Shown: positions 39,600-51,960, counted from the stretch's first letter. The stretch: DNA of 64,000 nt from Trachythela sp. YZ-2020 (GCA_016169945.1 JADLSH010000369.1:558001-622000); one strand, 5' to 3'. The notes: generated by a model from the sequence alone, not told the origin. A program made the numbers and translations.

Positions 39600-42423
39600 T
39601 CGTATCCGAAACTAAAAGGCTTTAAAATAGGCCATCTTAATATAGCGAGCATACCAAAACATTTAGACGAACTAACTATAGTTATCAATGAACTATCTTT
39701 TGATATATTTACAATTAATGAAACAAGGCTAGATGTAGTTTCAATGACCGAGATGTCAGGATTAGTGGATATGACATAATACGCCGTGATAGAAATAGGC
39801 ACGGCGGAGGAGTTGCCATTTACATCAGAAATAATATTCCTTATATCCAGCGCCACGATTTACTTGTCCAGGACTTAGAGACAATTTGCGTTGAAATAAA
39901 AAAAAACTAAAAGTAAACCTTTTCTGATATCTACATGGTATCGACCACCAAACTCCCCTATTGAACTCTTTGAAAAATTTGAAAATAATCTGCACTTAAT
40001 GGAGAATGAAAACAAAGACTTAGTTATCACTGGCGACTTTAACTGTGATTTACTTTCAACAAACAAAGACGCACATACTAAAAAACTCACAGACCTTTTA
40101 GACATATATCAATTACAGCAACATATACAGATGCCAACAAGAACTGCCTTAAATAGAAAAACCGTAATAGATTTAATGATCACAAAAGTAGAAGATACAA
40201 AAACTATTGATAGTGGGGTGATAGACTTAGGGATTAGTGATCACAACCTTGTATACATTTGCCGTAAAGTGAGTGTCCCTAAGCAGCTTCCCAAAATAGT
40301 CGAGACAAGGCAATTCAAAAATTTTAACACGGCAGCATTCCAGCATGATTTACAGGAAACGTTTAAAACGTACAGCTTTAATGCTGAACCAAACACTGCA
40401 TGGAATGAATGGAAAACAATTTTTCTAGACGTTGCCAATACTCATGCACCTATTAAAACCCGTAGAGTTAAAAGTGCTCATGCACCATGGCTAACAGATC
40501 AAATTAAATCTCTTTCCTATCAAAGAGATGATCTCAAAAAGAAAGCTGTCAGATTAAACTCTGAATACTACCATAAGGCTTACAAGAAATGCCGAAATCA
40601 AGTTACGAAACTCATTAAGAAATGCAAAACTGAATATTTTAATACCAAGCTAAAAGAGTGTTGGCAAACTATTAACAAACTATTAAATAAACACTCCAAA
40701 TCCACTGCGGTTAATAAAGTGAAGGTCAATGGGATTGACATAACCGGTGATGCAAATATAGCCCAGGAATTTAACGACTATTTTTGTTCAGTTGGGCCTA
40801 CACTAGCTAGTAACATTCCCATCACAAACACTAATCCTTTGAATTATGTCACTCCAGAGTGTCAACTTCATTCGAATTTCAAACCATAACTTATGATGAA
40901 CTGAAAAAAGTAGTTAAAAACCTTAAAACTAACAAATCACCAGGTCTTGACAACGTTTCTACAAAATTGGTCAAGGAAGCTGGCGACAGTATAATACCAT
41001 CCCTAAATTATTTATTCAACCTATCGTTAAGTTCTGGGATCTTTCCAGAAGATTGGAAAGTCGCCAAGGTTAGCCCTATCTATAAATCTGGTGAAAAATC
41101 AGACTGTGGAAACTATCGACCTATTTCAATAATTTCAACAATTGCAAAGATTTTCGAGAAAATTGTCTATACACAAATACTTGACTATTTAGACGAAAAC
41201 CTTATCATTTCGCCAAACCAGTCCGGGTTTCGATCACTCCATTCAACTGAAACTGCACTTCTGAGCTCAACAAATGAATGGTTAATAAACATGGATCAGG
41301 GCCTTATCAATGGTGTTCTATTCTTAGATCTCAAAAAGGCATTTGACACAGTGGACCACAATATTCTTTTATCCAAATTGACAGCTTATGGAATAAAGGG
41401 CACAGCACACAAATGGTTTCAGTCATATTTAAAGGAGAGGCAGCAAGTATGCAAAATTAACCAAAAAATGTCGGACACAAGAACAATTACCTGTGGAGTT
41501 CCTCAAGGGACAAATTTAGGCCCGTTGCTATTTCTCCTTTATATAAATGATCTGCCAAATTGCCTTGAAACAACAAACGCCACAATGTTTGCGGATGATA
41601 CAAATCTATCATGCAACGGATTATCATCTGCAGATATAGAAAGTAAACTGAATCACGATTTAGAAATAGTTCACACATGGTTAACCGCAAACAAGCTGAC
41701 CTTAAACCGTAAAAACTGAATACATGATTATTGGCTCACGACAAAAATTAAATTCTATTGGCTCAAATATTACAAACATATCAATTGCAGGCGAGCAAAT
41801 AACACGAGTTGAAAGTACAAAATCATTAGGCATTATTATAGATGAACAATTAAAATGGCACGAACATAACAACAAACAATGTAAAACAATCTCAGCACTT
41901 ATCGGAATGTTAAGAAGAGCTAGAGATTTTGTCACACAAGATGTTTTAATTACAATGTACAATTCACTTGTACTTCCGCACTTTACCTACTGCTCAACTG
42001 TGTGGCATAGCTTTGGCGCCGATCACATTAATAAATTATATAAGTTACAGAAAAGGGCTGCCCGCGTAATAACAGGATCCAGTTACGAGATAAGATCAAC
42101 TAACATTTTTGAAACTTTAAACTGGAGACCTATAAAGGACAACTTAGACGAGCGCGACCTTGTAATGATTTTTAAGGCCCTTAAAGGTTTAGTTCCCGAC
42201 TACCTAACGCAGACAATTAACTTGAACGGAAACGACAGCCATCAATTACGTAGCAACAATAGAAATATTCACCTACCTAAGCCAAAGACAAATTTTCTAA
42301 AAAATAGCTTTTCCTATCAAAAGCTATGATTTGGAATAACCTACCTAATCATATTATTGACCAAGCCTTAATAGATGATGTCTCTGTCAACTCCTTTAAG
42401 AATGTCATAAAACGTATGTCCTA
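39600..42423 (+). pseudogene. LINE ORF2: endonuclease + reverse transcriptase, several frameshifts
   Basis: The apurinic-type endonuclease runs from KIGHLNIASIPKH near 39626 through HGGGVAIYIRNN near 39800 to GDFNCD (40035) and SDHNLVY (40240). A linker follows. RT motifs are NYRPISIIS near 41109, LDLKKAFDTVDHN near 41326, CGVPQGTNLGPLL near 41491 and FADDTN near 41588. The C-terminal domain includes LQKRAARVITG near 42045. Frame changes occur near 39745, 39900, 40870, 41714 and 42325, so no full protein is made. The endonuclease would nick the target and the RT prime on the nick. Confidence 0.9.
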
Positions 42424-42550
42424 ACCATTGGTCCTATCCCATTTATAGTGTAATTAACTACATCCATGTAAATAGTTTACTTAAATTTCCTGTTTTTCTC
42501 GCTTTTTAAACTTTCTTTTTTTCCTAATTATGTAAATATTTTAATGAACT

Positions 42551-42594
42551 CACGGCCCTTTGAAAAACAGATGTACTTCTGAAAGGCTACCGTG
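42551..42594 (+). other. LINE 3'-terminal stem-loop
   Basis: CACGG pairs with CCGTG, and CCTTT with AAAGG, followed by AATAAATAATAAA. It belongs to the covarying set at 44497, 50729, 53587 and 55928. Confidence 0.7.
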
Positions 42595-42640
42595 ATTAAA
42601 TAAGTTTAAATAATAAATAATAAAAGACACAAAGGACAGG

Positions 42641-43429
42641 ATAAAATGCCAAGGATTTAACTCTCATAGAGCCTTTGCTTTAATCATACCGACACTTTGA
42701 CAGTTCCCTGTAACAGCACGTTTTTAATCCAAAATGACGGATCAGACAATGTTGGAAAGCTAGACTGCAGAAAGCTAGATGTGCAAGTCGGGCAATTTAA
42801 CAAATGCAAGGATCCCTGAAGAAACCAACCAACCAGGCTAATCATGAATTTTCTATACACACATCCCTATGATCCCTTGAAGAATTCTTTCATTCTTTGC
42901 GAAGACAAAGGCAAGCCCTGAAATGTGAAATGACTGTTCAAAATCCTTCCTTTGAAATACAGAAATAGTTTGATCCTTTTAGATAACCAATCCATCCATT
43001 TTGGGGCATATTTTCTTTACCTCTTGCATGGATGATCCAAGACAATACCGTCAATACGGGTCCAATGAATACACCAAAATGACCAAATAGCCAAATAGGC
43101 AAATACCAAAATCACGAGGTGAAATTGTCAAAATTCGGTGTGAAATCTCTTTCCGATTAACCCATTCCACACATAGACTTGATAGTAACAAAAACGATTA
43201 CTGTCGGTAAATTTTAAGACAATTTACAATATTTTAGCCCATGTTTCAAACGCATATTTGCGTACTTTTCATGCCTTCACATGCCGCCATTTTGAATGTT
43301 TTCAGGGGGTGACTGCCTCTCTGGACGGCACTTGCTAAGAACATGGCGGCTTTTTCGCAAAAACGGCTTACGCAGCAGTCATACTTATGAGACGCCAATT
43401 GTAAAAATTTAATATTTACATTTTTCGTG
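42641..43429. other. Non-coding stretch
   Basis: No recognisable gene. The minus-strand frame 43246-43500 (84 codons) overlaps the start of the foldback and has no known domain. Confidence 0.4.
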
Positions 43430-43508
43430 CCGTTTTTTTCATGGTTTGTAAAAAATTTCCTGGTATACCCTATTGTTTGCAAATAAGCATTATAGCGCAT
43501 GGGATTGT

Positions 43509-43812
43509 TTATAAATAATCATTTTCACAAAAACGTCTATTTGTAATAATCACTTATACAAAATTGCTTATTTATAAATAATCATTTCTACAAAACTGCT
43601 TATTTACAAATAATCATTTCTACAAAATTGCTTATTTATAAATAATCATTTTTACAAAATTGCTTATTTATAAATAATCATTTCTACAAAATTGCTTATT
43701 TATAAATAATCATTTTTACAAAATTGCTTATTTATAAATAATCATTTCTACAAAATTGCTTATTTATAAATAAGCATTTTTACAAAAAATGCTTATTTAC
43801 AAATAATCATTT
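43509..43812. repeat. Array of ~33-bp units (TTATAAATAATCATTTCTAC)
   Basis: About nine units alternate ATCATTT(T/C)(T/C)ACAAAATTGC with TTATTTATAAATA. The right arm has the inverted array with about four units (44858-45010). Confidence 0.88.
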
Positions 43813-43974
43813 TTATCACAGAAGCAGCTTTGCTTTTATGCGCAACTTTTATGCGCAACTTCAATATATTGTCATATAATAGAAGGTTTATAGGGAATTA
43901 TAAATATAGCGTTGTGCAGTTCTTACCCAGTGAACTCAATTTGTTTACAAATTGACCCCGCGAAGCACTCGATG

Positions 43975-44351
43975 TAGTACTGTTTTGCGGCACGTCGTCG
44001 ACTGGCGCCAGTTATGAGATTAGATCTGCTGACGTTCTCCGATCTCTTGACTGGGAAAATTTGGAAACACGATGGTACTTATCTAAGGCTACATTCGTAT
44101 ATAAAGTCTTGAGCAATAGTGCTGCACCGACCCTGAAAGATTCATTCTTAAGTAGGAATACTTTACAAAATAATTATAATCTTAGAAATTCCCAAACCGA
44201 TCTGGCCCTTCCAAAGCCAAAAAGAGAATTTCTTAAAAGAAGCTTTAAATACAGCGGGGCTTTTATGTGGAATGACCTCCCGCTTGAAGCTAAGCTAGCT
44301 CAATCAGTTTTCTCGTTTAAAAATTGTATCAAACAAAATATTCGATGTTAA
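43975..44351 (+). pseudogene. LINE C-terminal fragment
   Basis: It encodes the family's last domain: GASYEIRSADVLRSLDWE near 44007 (after a small frame slip), then NYNLRNSQTDLALPKPKREF and a final MWNDLPLEAK, with a stop at 44351. It is 5'-truncated. Confidence 0.8.
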
Positions 44352-44496
44352 TAACCAAGTCATATCTCTACCTGGGACACACCGTAATCTTCAGTAGCCT
44401 TCATTTCTCAGTTTTGATAATGTATATAATTTATGTATATAGTTGCATGTCCTCTTTATATCCTTCCTTTTTTTTACTATGTAATATTTTTATATT

Positions 44497-44545
44497 GACG
44501 CCTCCCGTGGAAATCAACTTTTACATAGTTGTCGGGGCTAGCGTC
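44497..44545 (+). other. LINE 3'-terminal stem-loop
   Basis: GACGC pairs with GCGTC, and CCCG with CGGG, around a GGAAATCAACTTTTACATAG loop. TTTAAATAAAG follows. Confidence 0.75.
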
Positions 44546-45100
44546 TTTAAATAAAGTGTGTAATAAAATGACCGTGGAATTGGCGAATTGCCTTCAGTTC
44601 TTCGTTGTCTTTGGCTATTGGGTTGCAAATAACTTGCAATGGCACTGGCAACGACTCTTCCCAACTCTTCGGAGTTTATATTGTTCATTATTCAAAAATA
44701 AATCGAGCGTAACCACGTATATTCTGATGAATTTCTATCGACCTTTCAAACAACAACAGTTCGCGGAATGGCGGGAAACACCCCCCCGGAAGTTTGAATT
44801 TGGATTGTCATTGCGCATTGAAGTTGCGCATAAAAGCAAAGCTGCTTCTGTGATAAAAATGATTATTTGTAAATAAGCATTTTTTGTAAAAATGATTATT
44901 TATAAATATAAAAATAAGCAATTTTGTAGAAATGATTATTTATAAATAAGCAATTTTGTATAAGTGATTATTACAAATAAACGTTTTTGTGAAAATGATT
45001 ATTTATAAACAATCCCAATATCCCATGCGCTATAATGCTTATTTGCAAACAATAGGGTATACCAGGAAATTTTTTACAAACCATGAAAAAACCGGCACAA

Positions 45101-45989
45101 ATTAATCTACTCCCAAGCGAAGAATTTTGGAAGGTAAACGTCGTTTTGTACTATATTTTTATATTTAATGCAGGCACTTATGCGTCACGTGGAAATACGA
45201 GGCTGTTCCAACTATCAACTTTTGAAATAGAAAATATCGAATTTCCATGATTCGATTTCGCTAATTTTCGCATAATGTGATAGATTAAAGCCTAATCTTT
45301 CGTTTTAACTGCCCCCCCCCCTATCCGCGCAACTCACCGTTTTCGAGATATTCGCTGCTGAATTTTTAATACGATTTTGCAGTTTTGCACTTTCTAAAAA
45401 TAACTATCTCCAACTTTTGAAGTTTCCCTTCTTATCGTTTGCATTTTATTAAAATATTTTAAACTTTTTGTAATATCAGTGAATTGTATGTTTAAACGTA
45501 TTTGCTTGATCAGTTTTTGATGGATATTTTAGAAATTATGAAACGTGTTTTTGTTTGTTTTAATGATTGAAGTTAGTCGTGTCTTCGCGATGTGTTGACT
45601 CAAGTCCGCGTCTCCATGGTTCGATTTTCGTAATTTTGTATAATGATGAAGACAAATGTATAAACTTTAAATCTGCTGGAATGATCCCGGTGATCCTGGC
45701 AGTTTCGAGATATTAGGCATTGAAGTGACCATAGTCATTTCGACGTTTGCCAAAATGGCGTCTAATGGTTAGTTAATGGTTTAGGAAGATATTGAGCCAC
45801 CAAAGCTTGTTTTTCCCAATTAATCTTGAAACTTCTTTAATATAAAGAGCGTTATTCTTTAGAGTAAGCGTTAAAGTACTTTTGAATGAATTTTAGGAGA
45901 TTTATGAGTTATTTGCGTGTTGTACTGTTGTTTAGCGATTTTATATCTGGGCTAATGTCTGGCTCTGTCTGCAATTTTGTTGTCTGACG
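45101..45989. other. Non-coding; outer arm of a diverged inverted duplication
   Basis: No gene. From about 45565 to 45989 it matches the complement of 51497-51960. Within it, a ~110-bp unit around CATGATTCGATTTCGCTAAT (45248) recurs diverged at 45618, both followed by a TTTCGAGATATT word. Confidence 0.6.
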
Positions 45990-46019
45990 CAGTGTGACCA
46001 GATTCTGTCAGCGGTATTT

Positions 46020-46765
46020 ACCAAATGACATAATGAAATTTTACCAGAGGAGGTTGGACAGCAGACCGCAAAGCATCATAGGTAACGAGCGTATGTTTCC
46101 ACGTGCGGCCTCATTTATGCGTTGACTGCCGTGAAGTCCACATCTCTGGCCATAGCAAATTCTGCGAAAATGGACGCTATTGATCCAGACTCAATGCCAT
46201 CATTATGGATGTGTTTAGTGTTTGTGTATCGATGTATAACAAGGCTTTTCAGTTGAGTCCGTTTAATGGATTTATTTGTGCAGAAATCTCAAAGGCTGCG
46301 TGTGATCAACTGGTCTTGTGGTCAATATAAATGTTGTGTTGAAAATTCTGTATGTATTTGTGGACACTTTGTTCAGTGTTGCACGTATTGCATTTTATAT
46401 ACTTAAGTAAATGATTTGATAAGCTGACCCATTGGCACTGCCTGGATCGTCTGTATTTGTAATGTACATAGTGCAACTAGTGAGGAGTGTACAGACAGTT
46501 AACTAAATAGTTATTGGCCAGATTGATCTTTTGCAACAGAAATTACTGGTGAAATGTAGACAAAACAAACTTTACAGTAATATACAGTTCCATTTTTATT
46601 GAAAATACATAGCACATGCATAAAATATAATAATATCTCTGCTCATTCTCTACATATATAAAGAAATATTAAAGAAAGCAAATATCCACCAAGAAGGCAA
46701 ATTAACAATACAATGATAGAATTCAAACCAAAATACAAATCTGTAAAGAAACAACAAATTTTCTT
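46020..46765. other. Left interior of the large hAT-type element
   Basis: No recognised gene. An ATG at about 46171 opens ~26 codons (MDAIDPDSMPSLWMC start), which could be a first exon. Confidence 0.3.
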
Positions 46766-46954
46766 CTAAAACTCAGCACTTATTTTAAACAGTAAAGTCC
46801 ACTTCTTCAGAAAAATACGAGCAATCACTGCGTTAATTGTGGAAATTCGAGATGTTCAACTTCAAAGATTGTTGACAGAAATGGCATCGGATTAATACAA
46901 TATGACGACGTACAGCATACATAAAAGATCAAAATAACGTTTACCATACAAAAT
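46766..46954. repeat. Inverted duplication segment (inner copy, part 1)
   Basis: CTAAAACTCAGCAC onward is the complement of sequence at 54921-53065 (in pieces). The inner copy continues after the 46955-51389 insertion at 51390-51960. The two copies differ by several insertions, which makes each an empty-site control for the other. Confidence 0.75.
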
Positions 46955-47589
46955 CAGTGGCGAAGCCAGCCCGATGTGAGTGGTCATGCAACGAGCGCCG
47001 AAGGCGTGAGACATGCTAGAGGGGTCCGGGGGCATGCACCCCCGGAAATTTTTTGAAATATTGACTCCCAGAATTGCCATATGCAGCAATCTGGGCATCA
47101 ACTTCTACGAATAGCTTGACCTAATAAAGGAAAAAATGTTGAGAATTTTGCATATTTCAGAGAACAATAATGAAGGTTTTAAAACACAAAAATAGGAAAA
47201 CCCATTCAGAATAATATCTAAATTTTGACTGTTTCGCTCAGCCGACAATACCGGCTTCGCAACAAAGAAAGCATTTTCACGAGAATTGCCATAAAAGGGC
47301 TAGATTAGTAGATTATGTCGTATTGTAATAAAAATGGATTCATTACAAAGATATCACAAAGACCCGTCGAATGGTAGTATTTACGAGTTTGTGCCGTGTA
47401 AACCAAAGATACGAAAGCGAAATGAATATTTAATTAGTTTATATTATTGTTAATTTGTAAACAAAACAAAATTCAGAGTGTTTAAAAGCGGCTAAATTGG
47501 CCGCATAGCGTTGTAAACAAACACAATTTACTTCTCTAAAGAGATCGTAAAACGCTGAATCGAACGGTGGTATTGCCATCTACATAGCA

Positions 47590-47793
47590 CGCACCGAACC
47601 GAAGATATGTCCCCTGCCGTTCAAATAGTATTTTCTTGACGAAAGATCTGGCGTTGGTCGCTGCTTAACAATAATATTCTGTTCAGCAGTACTGCAGTAG
47701 CCCAAGCAGAAAAGGATTTTCTCACCAACTCCGAAACAATATCGTTAACTTCGAGTGAAGAAGAACTCGAAATGCCTGAATGACTTGAAGCCA
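47590..47793 (-). pseudogene. hAT transposase N-terminal remnant
   Basis: Minus-strand ATG 47793 starts MASSHSGISSSSSLEVNDIV, then LVRKSFS. After a slip a second frame gives TAEQNIIVKQRPTPDLSSRK near 47650. The xRPTPxL motif followed by a Lys/Arg-rich segment is the region before the zinc finger of many animal hAT transposases. The rest of the enzyme is absent or displaced. Orientation and position fit the autonomous ancestor of the 46955-51389 element. Confidence 0.55.
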
Positions 47794-48162
47794 TGTTCAT
47801 TCAGGCGGAAAGCTTGGAGCAAAGAGGCTGTGATCAGGTTGGGCTGCCCGTTAAGGTTAGTCATGCAAATCGAAAATTGCATGACCATAGCGTCAAAAAC
47901 AACGCATTGCGCGTGCGCAAACATCGTAAGCCAATCAGAAAACAAGAAACCTAATATAAAATAATATTAGCTAGTCATGCAATTCTGAAACACGCAGCGG
48001 GTAACCACGCAGCAATTCCACGCACTCGTTTTCCACTCGTATTACGCAACCGGTCATGCATGTGAAAATATGCATGCCCTACTCAGTTGCCAAGGCAACA
48101 AAGCCGAAATCAAAAACATACGAGAATATTCAGCGAAAATATCGCGTAAAGACCATTGATTT

Positions 48163-49755
48163 ATGTCAAAAAATATAGCATATTTAAATTCAATCATTGA
48201 ACTATATCAGTTAACACAAACAATAAGCTCACCCACTCGCGTGACCATGACTTCATCTACCCTGTTGGATGTTTGTCTCACCCCAACTCCAGATAAGTTA
48301 GTCTTATCTAAAGTGGTGCAGATTGGTATTAGCGATCACTATATGATTTTAGTTGTTCGTAAAATTAATATTCGTTCTAAACAAAACAACCGCCACAAGA
48401 AAGTCGAAATTCGAAACTTTAAGTATTTTAATGCTGAGAATTTCCTAATGGATTTGAGAAATCAGGAATGGGAATTGGTGGACAATAATTTCTGCGTTGA
48501 CAGGATGTGGGAAACATGGAAAATTATTTTCTTGTCAGTTCTAGATAAGCATGCACCAATCAGAGAAAAGAGAGTCAAAAATATACCAAATATTCCTTGG
48601 CTGACTAATGCAATTAAAAAACTAATACGTGAACGGGATCGTCTCAAACTCCTTGCCGTTAAATACAATTCAGAAAATTACTGGACTGCATATAAAACCT
48701 CTAGAAACCATATTACTAGTACACTGCGAGAAGCAAAAACAGCATATTATAAAGCACAATTTGAAAGTGTTGAACATGACCCTAAAAAAGCTTGGAAAAC
48801 CGTTAATAAAATCCTTAACCGGAAACAAGAATGTCGCGAAATAAATTGTATCCATACTCAGAATGGTCAAATTTCTTGTCCAAATGAATTAGCGGAGCGC
48901 TTTAATAATTACTTTACTGAGATTGGTCCAAAAATTGCCACAACCATTGGTAATACTGATAGAAATTTCACGGATTACATAACAAAAGCAACAAGTAGTT
49001 TTAAGTTTCAAACAGTGTCTGAAACTAAAGTATACAAACTTCTTTCCTCTTTAAATCCTTGTAAATCTACTGGAATTGATAAAATTCCTGCTAAAATTAT
49101 TCGTATTGCTGCGCCAATAATTGCAAATTCACTGACAAGCATTTTTAATACGGCAATCTATAGTGAAACTGTTCCTTCAGAGTGGAAACTAGCGAGAGTT
49201 ATCCCTTTACACAAAAATGGCCCTCGAAACATGTTGAATAACTATCGCCCAATTTCCATTCTGCCTATAGTAAGTAAAGTTTTTGAAAAAGTTCTATATA
49301 GCCAACTATATGATTATTTTGCTGTTAATAATTTGTTGTCTCAAAATCAATTTGGTTTTAGGCAGTTCCATTCTACAGCTTCTGCCCTTTTGGACAGTAC
49401 TAACGAATGGTTCATTAATATGGACCGTGGTCAATTCAATATTGCAGTATTTCTTGACTTGCAGAAAGCATTTGATACTATAAATCATAATATATTGATT
49501 AAGAAACTTGACCTTTATGGTCTACAAAAACCTGCCCTAAATCTTTTAGGATCATACTTAGAAAACAGATTTCAAATGTGTACTGTGAACGGCGTATTGT
49601 CTAGAAAAAATCTAGTTACTTGTGGGATCCCCCAAGGTTCAATTCTTGGGCCACTCCTGTTTCTAATTTATATAAACGATCTGCCTACAAGTCTTGAACA
49701 CTCGTCATCAAGAATGTTTGCCGACGATACAACGTTAACTGTATCTGGTACGTAA
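48163..49755 (+). pseudogene. LINE ORF2: endonuclease end + reverse transcriptase (long open frame)
   Basis: 530 codons are open. The start is only the first ATG after truncation. Visible motifs are SDHYMI (endonuclease end, near residue 58), the RT fingers region with STGIDKIPAKII (near 303), LNNYRPISILP (near 358), FLDLQKAFDTINHN (near 430), CGIPQGSILGPLLFL (near 487) and FADDTT (near 520). A frameshift just after the catalytic Asp pair ends the frame at 49755; coding resumes in another frame. All catalytic residues seen are intact, but the protein would lack its thumb and C-terminal domain. Confidence 0.9.
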
Positions 49756-50520
49756 ATCTCTTCATGATGTAGAAGTTGCCATCAATCACGATCTTTCAAA
49801 CGTTAATCAGTGGCTCTGTGCAAATAAACTATCTTTAAATCTCGTTAAAACTGAGTACATACTAATTGGATCACGGCATAATATTAATAATATATTGGCT
49901 ACCCCAAAGGTATTTGTTGGTGACATACCAATTAAAAGGGTAAGAGAAACAAAGGCACTTGGAGTCTATATTGATGAATTTCTATCATGGGAAAAGCATA
50001 TTGATAAAATTGCCAAAAAAGTTTCATCCGGAATTGGGGCAATCAGAAAGTTAAAATCATGTGTAGACCGTAATACATTAATTTGTGCCTATAATGCACT
50101 TGTTTTGCCTCACCTTGATTATTGTTGCGAAGTTTGGGATACCATTGGTACCACACTTTCTGATCGTCTCCAGAAATTACAAAATAGGGCTGCTAGAGCT
50201 ATCATGGGTCGTAAAAATGAACATGGTCAATCTGAACTTGCTCTAAATGAATTAAACTGGAAGCCTCTGAGCGAACGCAGAACCCAGTTTGTGGCAAGTC
50301 TTATGTATAAAATTACTCATGATCTAGCGCCCTTACGACTTACTGATATTTTTCAAAAGACGTCTTCCTCCCAGTATTATAATTTGCGGGGCTCTTCCAC
50401 TAAACTCCATTTGCCCAAGCCTAAGACTGAATATCTTAAAAAAAGTCTTAGCTATAGAGGCCAAATTGTGGAATAGTCTCCCAAATGAATTAAGAGAAAA
50501 GAATCACTAGCTATATTCAA
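49756..50520 (+). pseudogene. LINE ORF2 C-terminal part, after the frameshift
   Basis: It continues with NHDLSNVNQWLCANKLSLNL, LGVYIDEFLSWEKHID, LPHLDYCCEVWDT, LQKLQNRAARAIMG and the final KSLSYRG region. A second slip at about 50462 moves the end (LWNSLPNELREK) into another frame. Confidence 0.85.
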
Positions 50521-50728
50521 TAAAAACGTATGACACCTGGCTACTAATTAGAGTTTTTAAACCCATATTTACCTTGACTATTTAATCTATTAATATTTAC
50601 TATTATGTATGTATGTATGTACTGTATGTACTATTATCTATCTAATTATGTATGTAATTGTAATAACTGCATGTAAGTAATTGTATTTGTATGTTTAACT
50701 TTTCTAAATTTTTAATGTAAATTTAATG

Positions 50729-50774
50729 CTACGCCCCCCTTGGAAATCAGCTTTCGCTGTTGGGGTTAGCGTAG
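50729..50774 (+). other. LINE 3'-terminal stem-loop
   Basis: CTACGC pairs with GCGTAG, and CCCC with GGGG, around TTGGAAATCAGCTTTCGCTG. TAAAATAAAG and the ACCT tail follow. Confidence 0.8.
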
Positions 50775-50904
50775 TAAAATAAAGTTTTACCTACCTACCT
50801 ACATAAAGCAGCTGAACGTAGAAAGGCAAAGACAAAGCGTAATTCTATTTTAGACCATTTTACTGAACTGATTTTTAAACATTTTAGGGGAAAGTTTTAG
50901 TCGT

Positions 50905-51357
50905 GCACTGCACAGTGAACTCTAAGTAAACTGGAACGCTAACTCCTATGATCAAGTCCTATGATTCGTTGAAGCCAAGCTAGTTTTTCTGAGTTTGAGT
51001 TGAAATACTTAACGCCGAACATTGGGCTGTATATGAAATTGAAGCTATTAAAAAGTTATATTTGATATAAAAACTTCAAGACTTTAGGCAAAATGGAAAT
51101 ACTTAAAAAATACAAAAACAACCGCAATTTTGTAAAATACGGCAAATTTTCCCTCAAAGTTTTAAGTATTTCCCTTTTACCTAAAGTCTTGAAGTTTTTA
51201 TATCAAATATAACTTTTTAATAGCTTCAATTTCATATACAGCCCAATGTTCGGCGTTAAGTATTTCAACTCAAAACTCAGAAAAACTGAATGAAGGTGGC
51301 TTCAATTTCCCCCCCCTGCGTTAGCGTTCCAGTTTACTTATAGTTCAATGTGCACTG
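50905..51357. mobile_element. Foldback MITE (AGTAAACTGGAACGCTAAC)
   Basis: The arms of about 190 bp are near-perfect inverted copies, from GTGCACTGCACA / TGTGCACTGC through AGTAAACTGGAACGCTAAC to a ~40-bp loop near 51116-51154. They include CAAGACTTTAGG / CCTAAAGTCTTG stems. No coding. Confidence 0.85.
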
Positions 51358-51389
51358 CATGACCTGCATGACCGCTGGCTTCGCCACTG

Positions 51390-51960
51390 TACAAAATACT
51401 GCTCACATAGGTAGATCAATAGTTATTGAAATAGCATGGATGCATTCCAGGAAAAAAATTGAATAACAATGACAAAATATTCGATATTTGCGAGTCGAGT
51501 GGGCCGTCAGACAACAAAATTGCAGACAGAGCCAGACACTAGCCCAGATATAAAATCTCTAAACAACACGCAAATAACTCCTAAAATTCATTCAAAAGTA
51601 CTTTAACGCTTACTCTAAAGAATAACGCTCTTTATATTAAAGAAGTTTCAAGATTCATTGGGAAAAACAAGCTTTGGTGGCGCAATGTCGTCAGGCGCAA
51701 TAAGGTGCCATTTTGGCAAAAGTTGAAATGAGTATGGTCACTTCAATACCGAATATCTCGAAAACTGCCGGGGGACCTTTGGGACCCCTCCAGCAGATTT
51801 TTAGTTTATACATTTATCTTGACTTTTTTGCAAAAAATAGAAAAATCGAACCATGGGAATTCTAGATATTTTATTTTGAAAATTGTAAACAGACGCGGCC
51901 TTGAGTCATCACGTAACGAAGACACGACAAACTTTGATGCTCAAAATAAGTTTAAAAATG
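51390..51960. repeat. Inverted duplication segment (inner copy, part 2) with empty hAT site
   Basis: The segment is complementary to 53060-52962 followed by 45989-45565. At about 51503-51512 it reads straight through the point where 45990-52961 interrupts the outer copy. Confidence 0.8.

Larger units (their letters stand above)
39284..42640 (+). mobile_element. Nearly full-length CR1/L2-like LINE, frameshifted
   Basis: It carries the end of ORF1 (39284-39512), endonuclease, reverse transcriptase, C-terminal domain, 3' hairpin (42551-42594) and an AATAAATAATAAA tail. It is the most complete copy of this LINE type in the window. Confidence 0.88.
43430..45100. mobile_element. Foldback element with ~33-bp arrays and a LINE 3' fragment in its spacer
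   Basis: The outer arms share CATGGTTTGTAAAAAATTTCC and the CCTATTGTTTGCAAATAAGC block in inverted order (43440-43500 and 44995-45090). Inside them are arrays of TTATAAATAATCATTTTTAC-type units and the block CAGAAGCAGCTTTGCTTTTA (43818 and, complemented, 44834-44853). The spacer 43870-44800 contains a LINE fragment. No transposase. Confidence 0.75.
48156..50812 (+). mobile_element. CR1/L2-like LINE, 5'-truncated, ACCT-tailed
   Basis: It starts inside the endonuclease and ends with a 3' hairpin (50729-50774), TAAAATAAAG and a tail of ACCTACCTACCTAC. It is inserted in the 46955-51389 hAT element. It is the youngest-looking LINE in the window. Confidence 0.9.
46955..51389. mobile_element. hAT element CAGTGGCGAAGCCAGC with transposase remnant
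   Basis: CAGTGGCGAAGCCAGC is inverted as GCTGGCTTCGCCACTG ending at 51389. TACAAAAT is duplicated exactly (46947-46954 and 51390-51397). The left subterminal block GGGGTCCGGGGGCATGC / CCCCCGGAAATTTTTTGAAA is shared with 62421-63215. It contains a minus-strand transposase N-terminus, a LINE and a foldback MITE. Confidence 0.92.
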
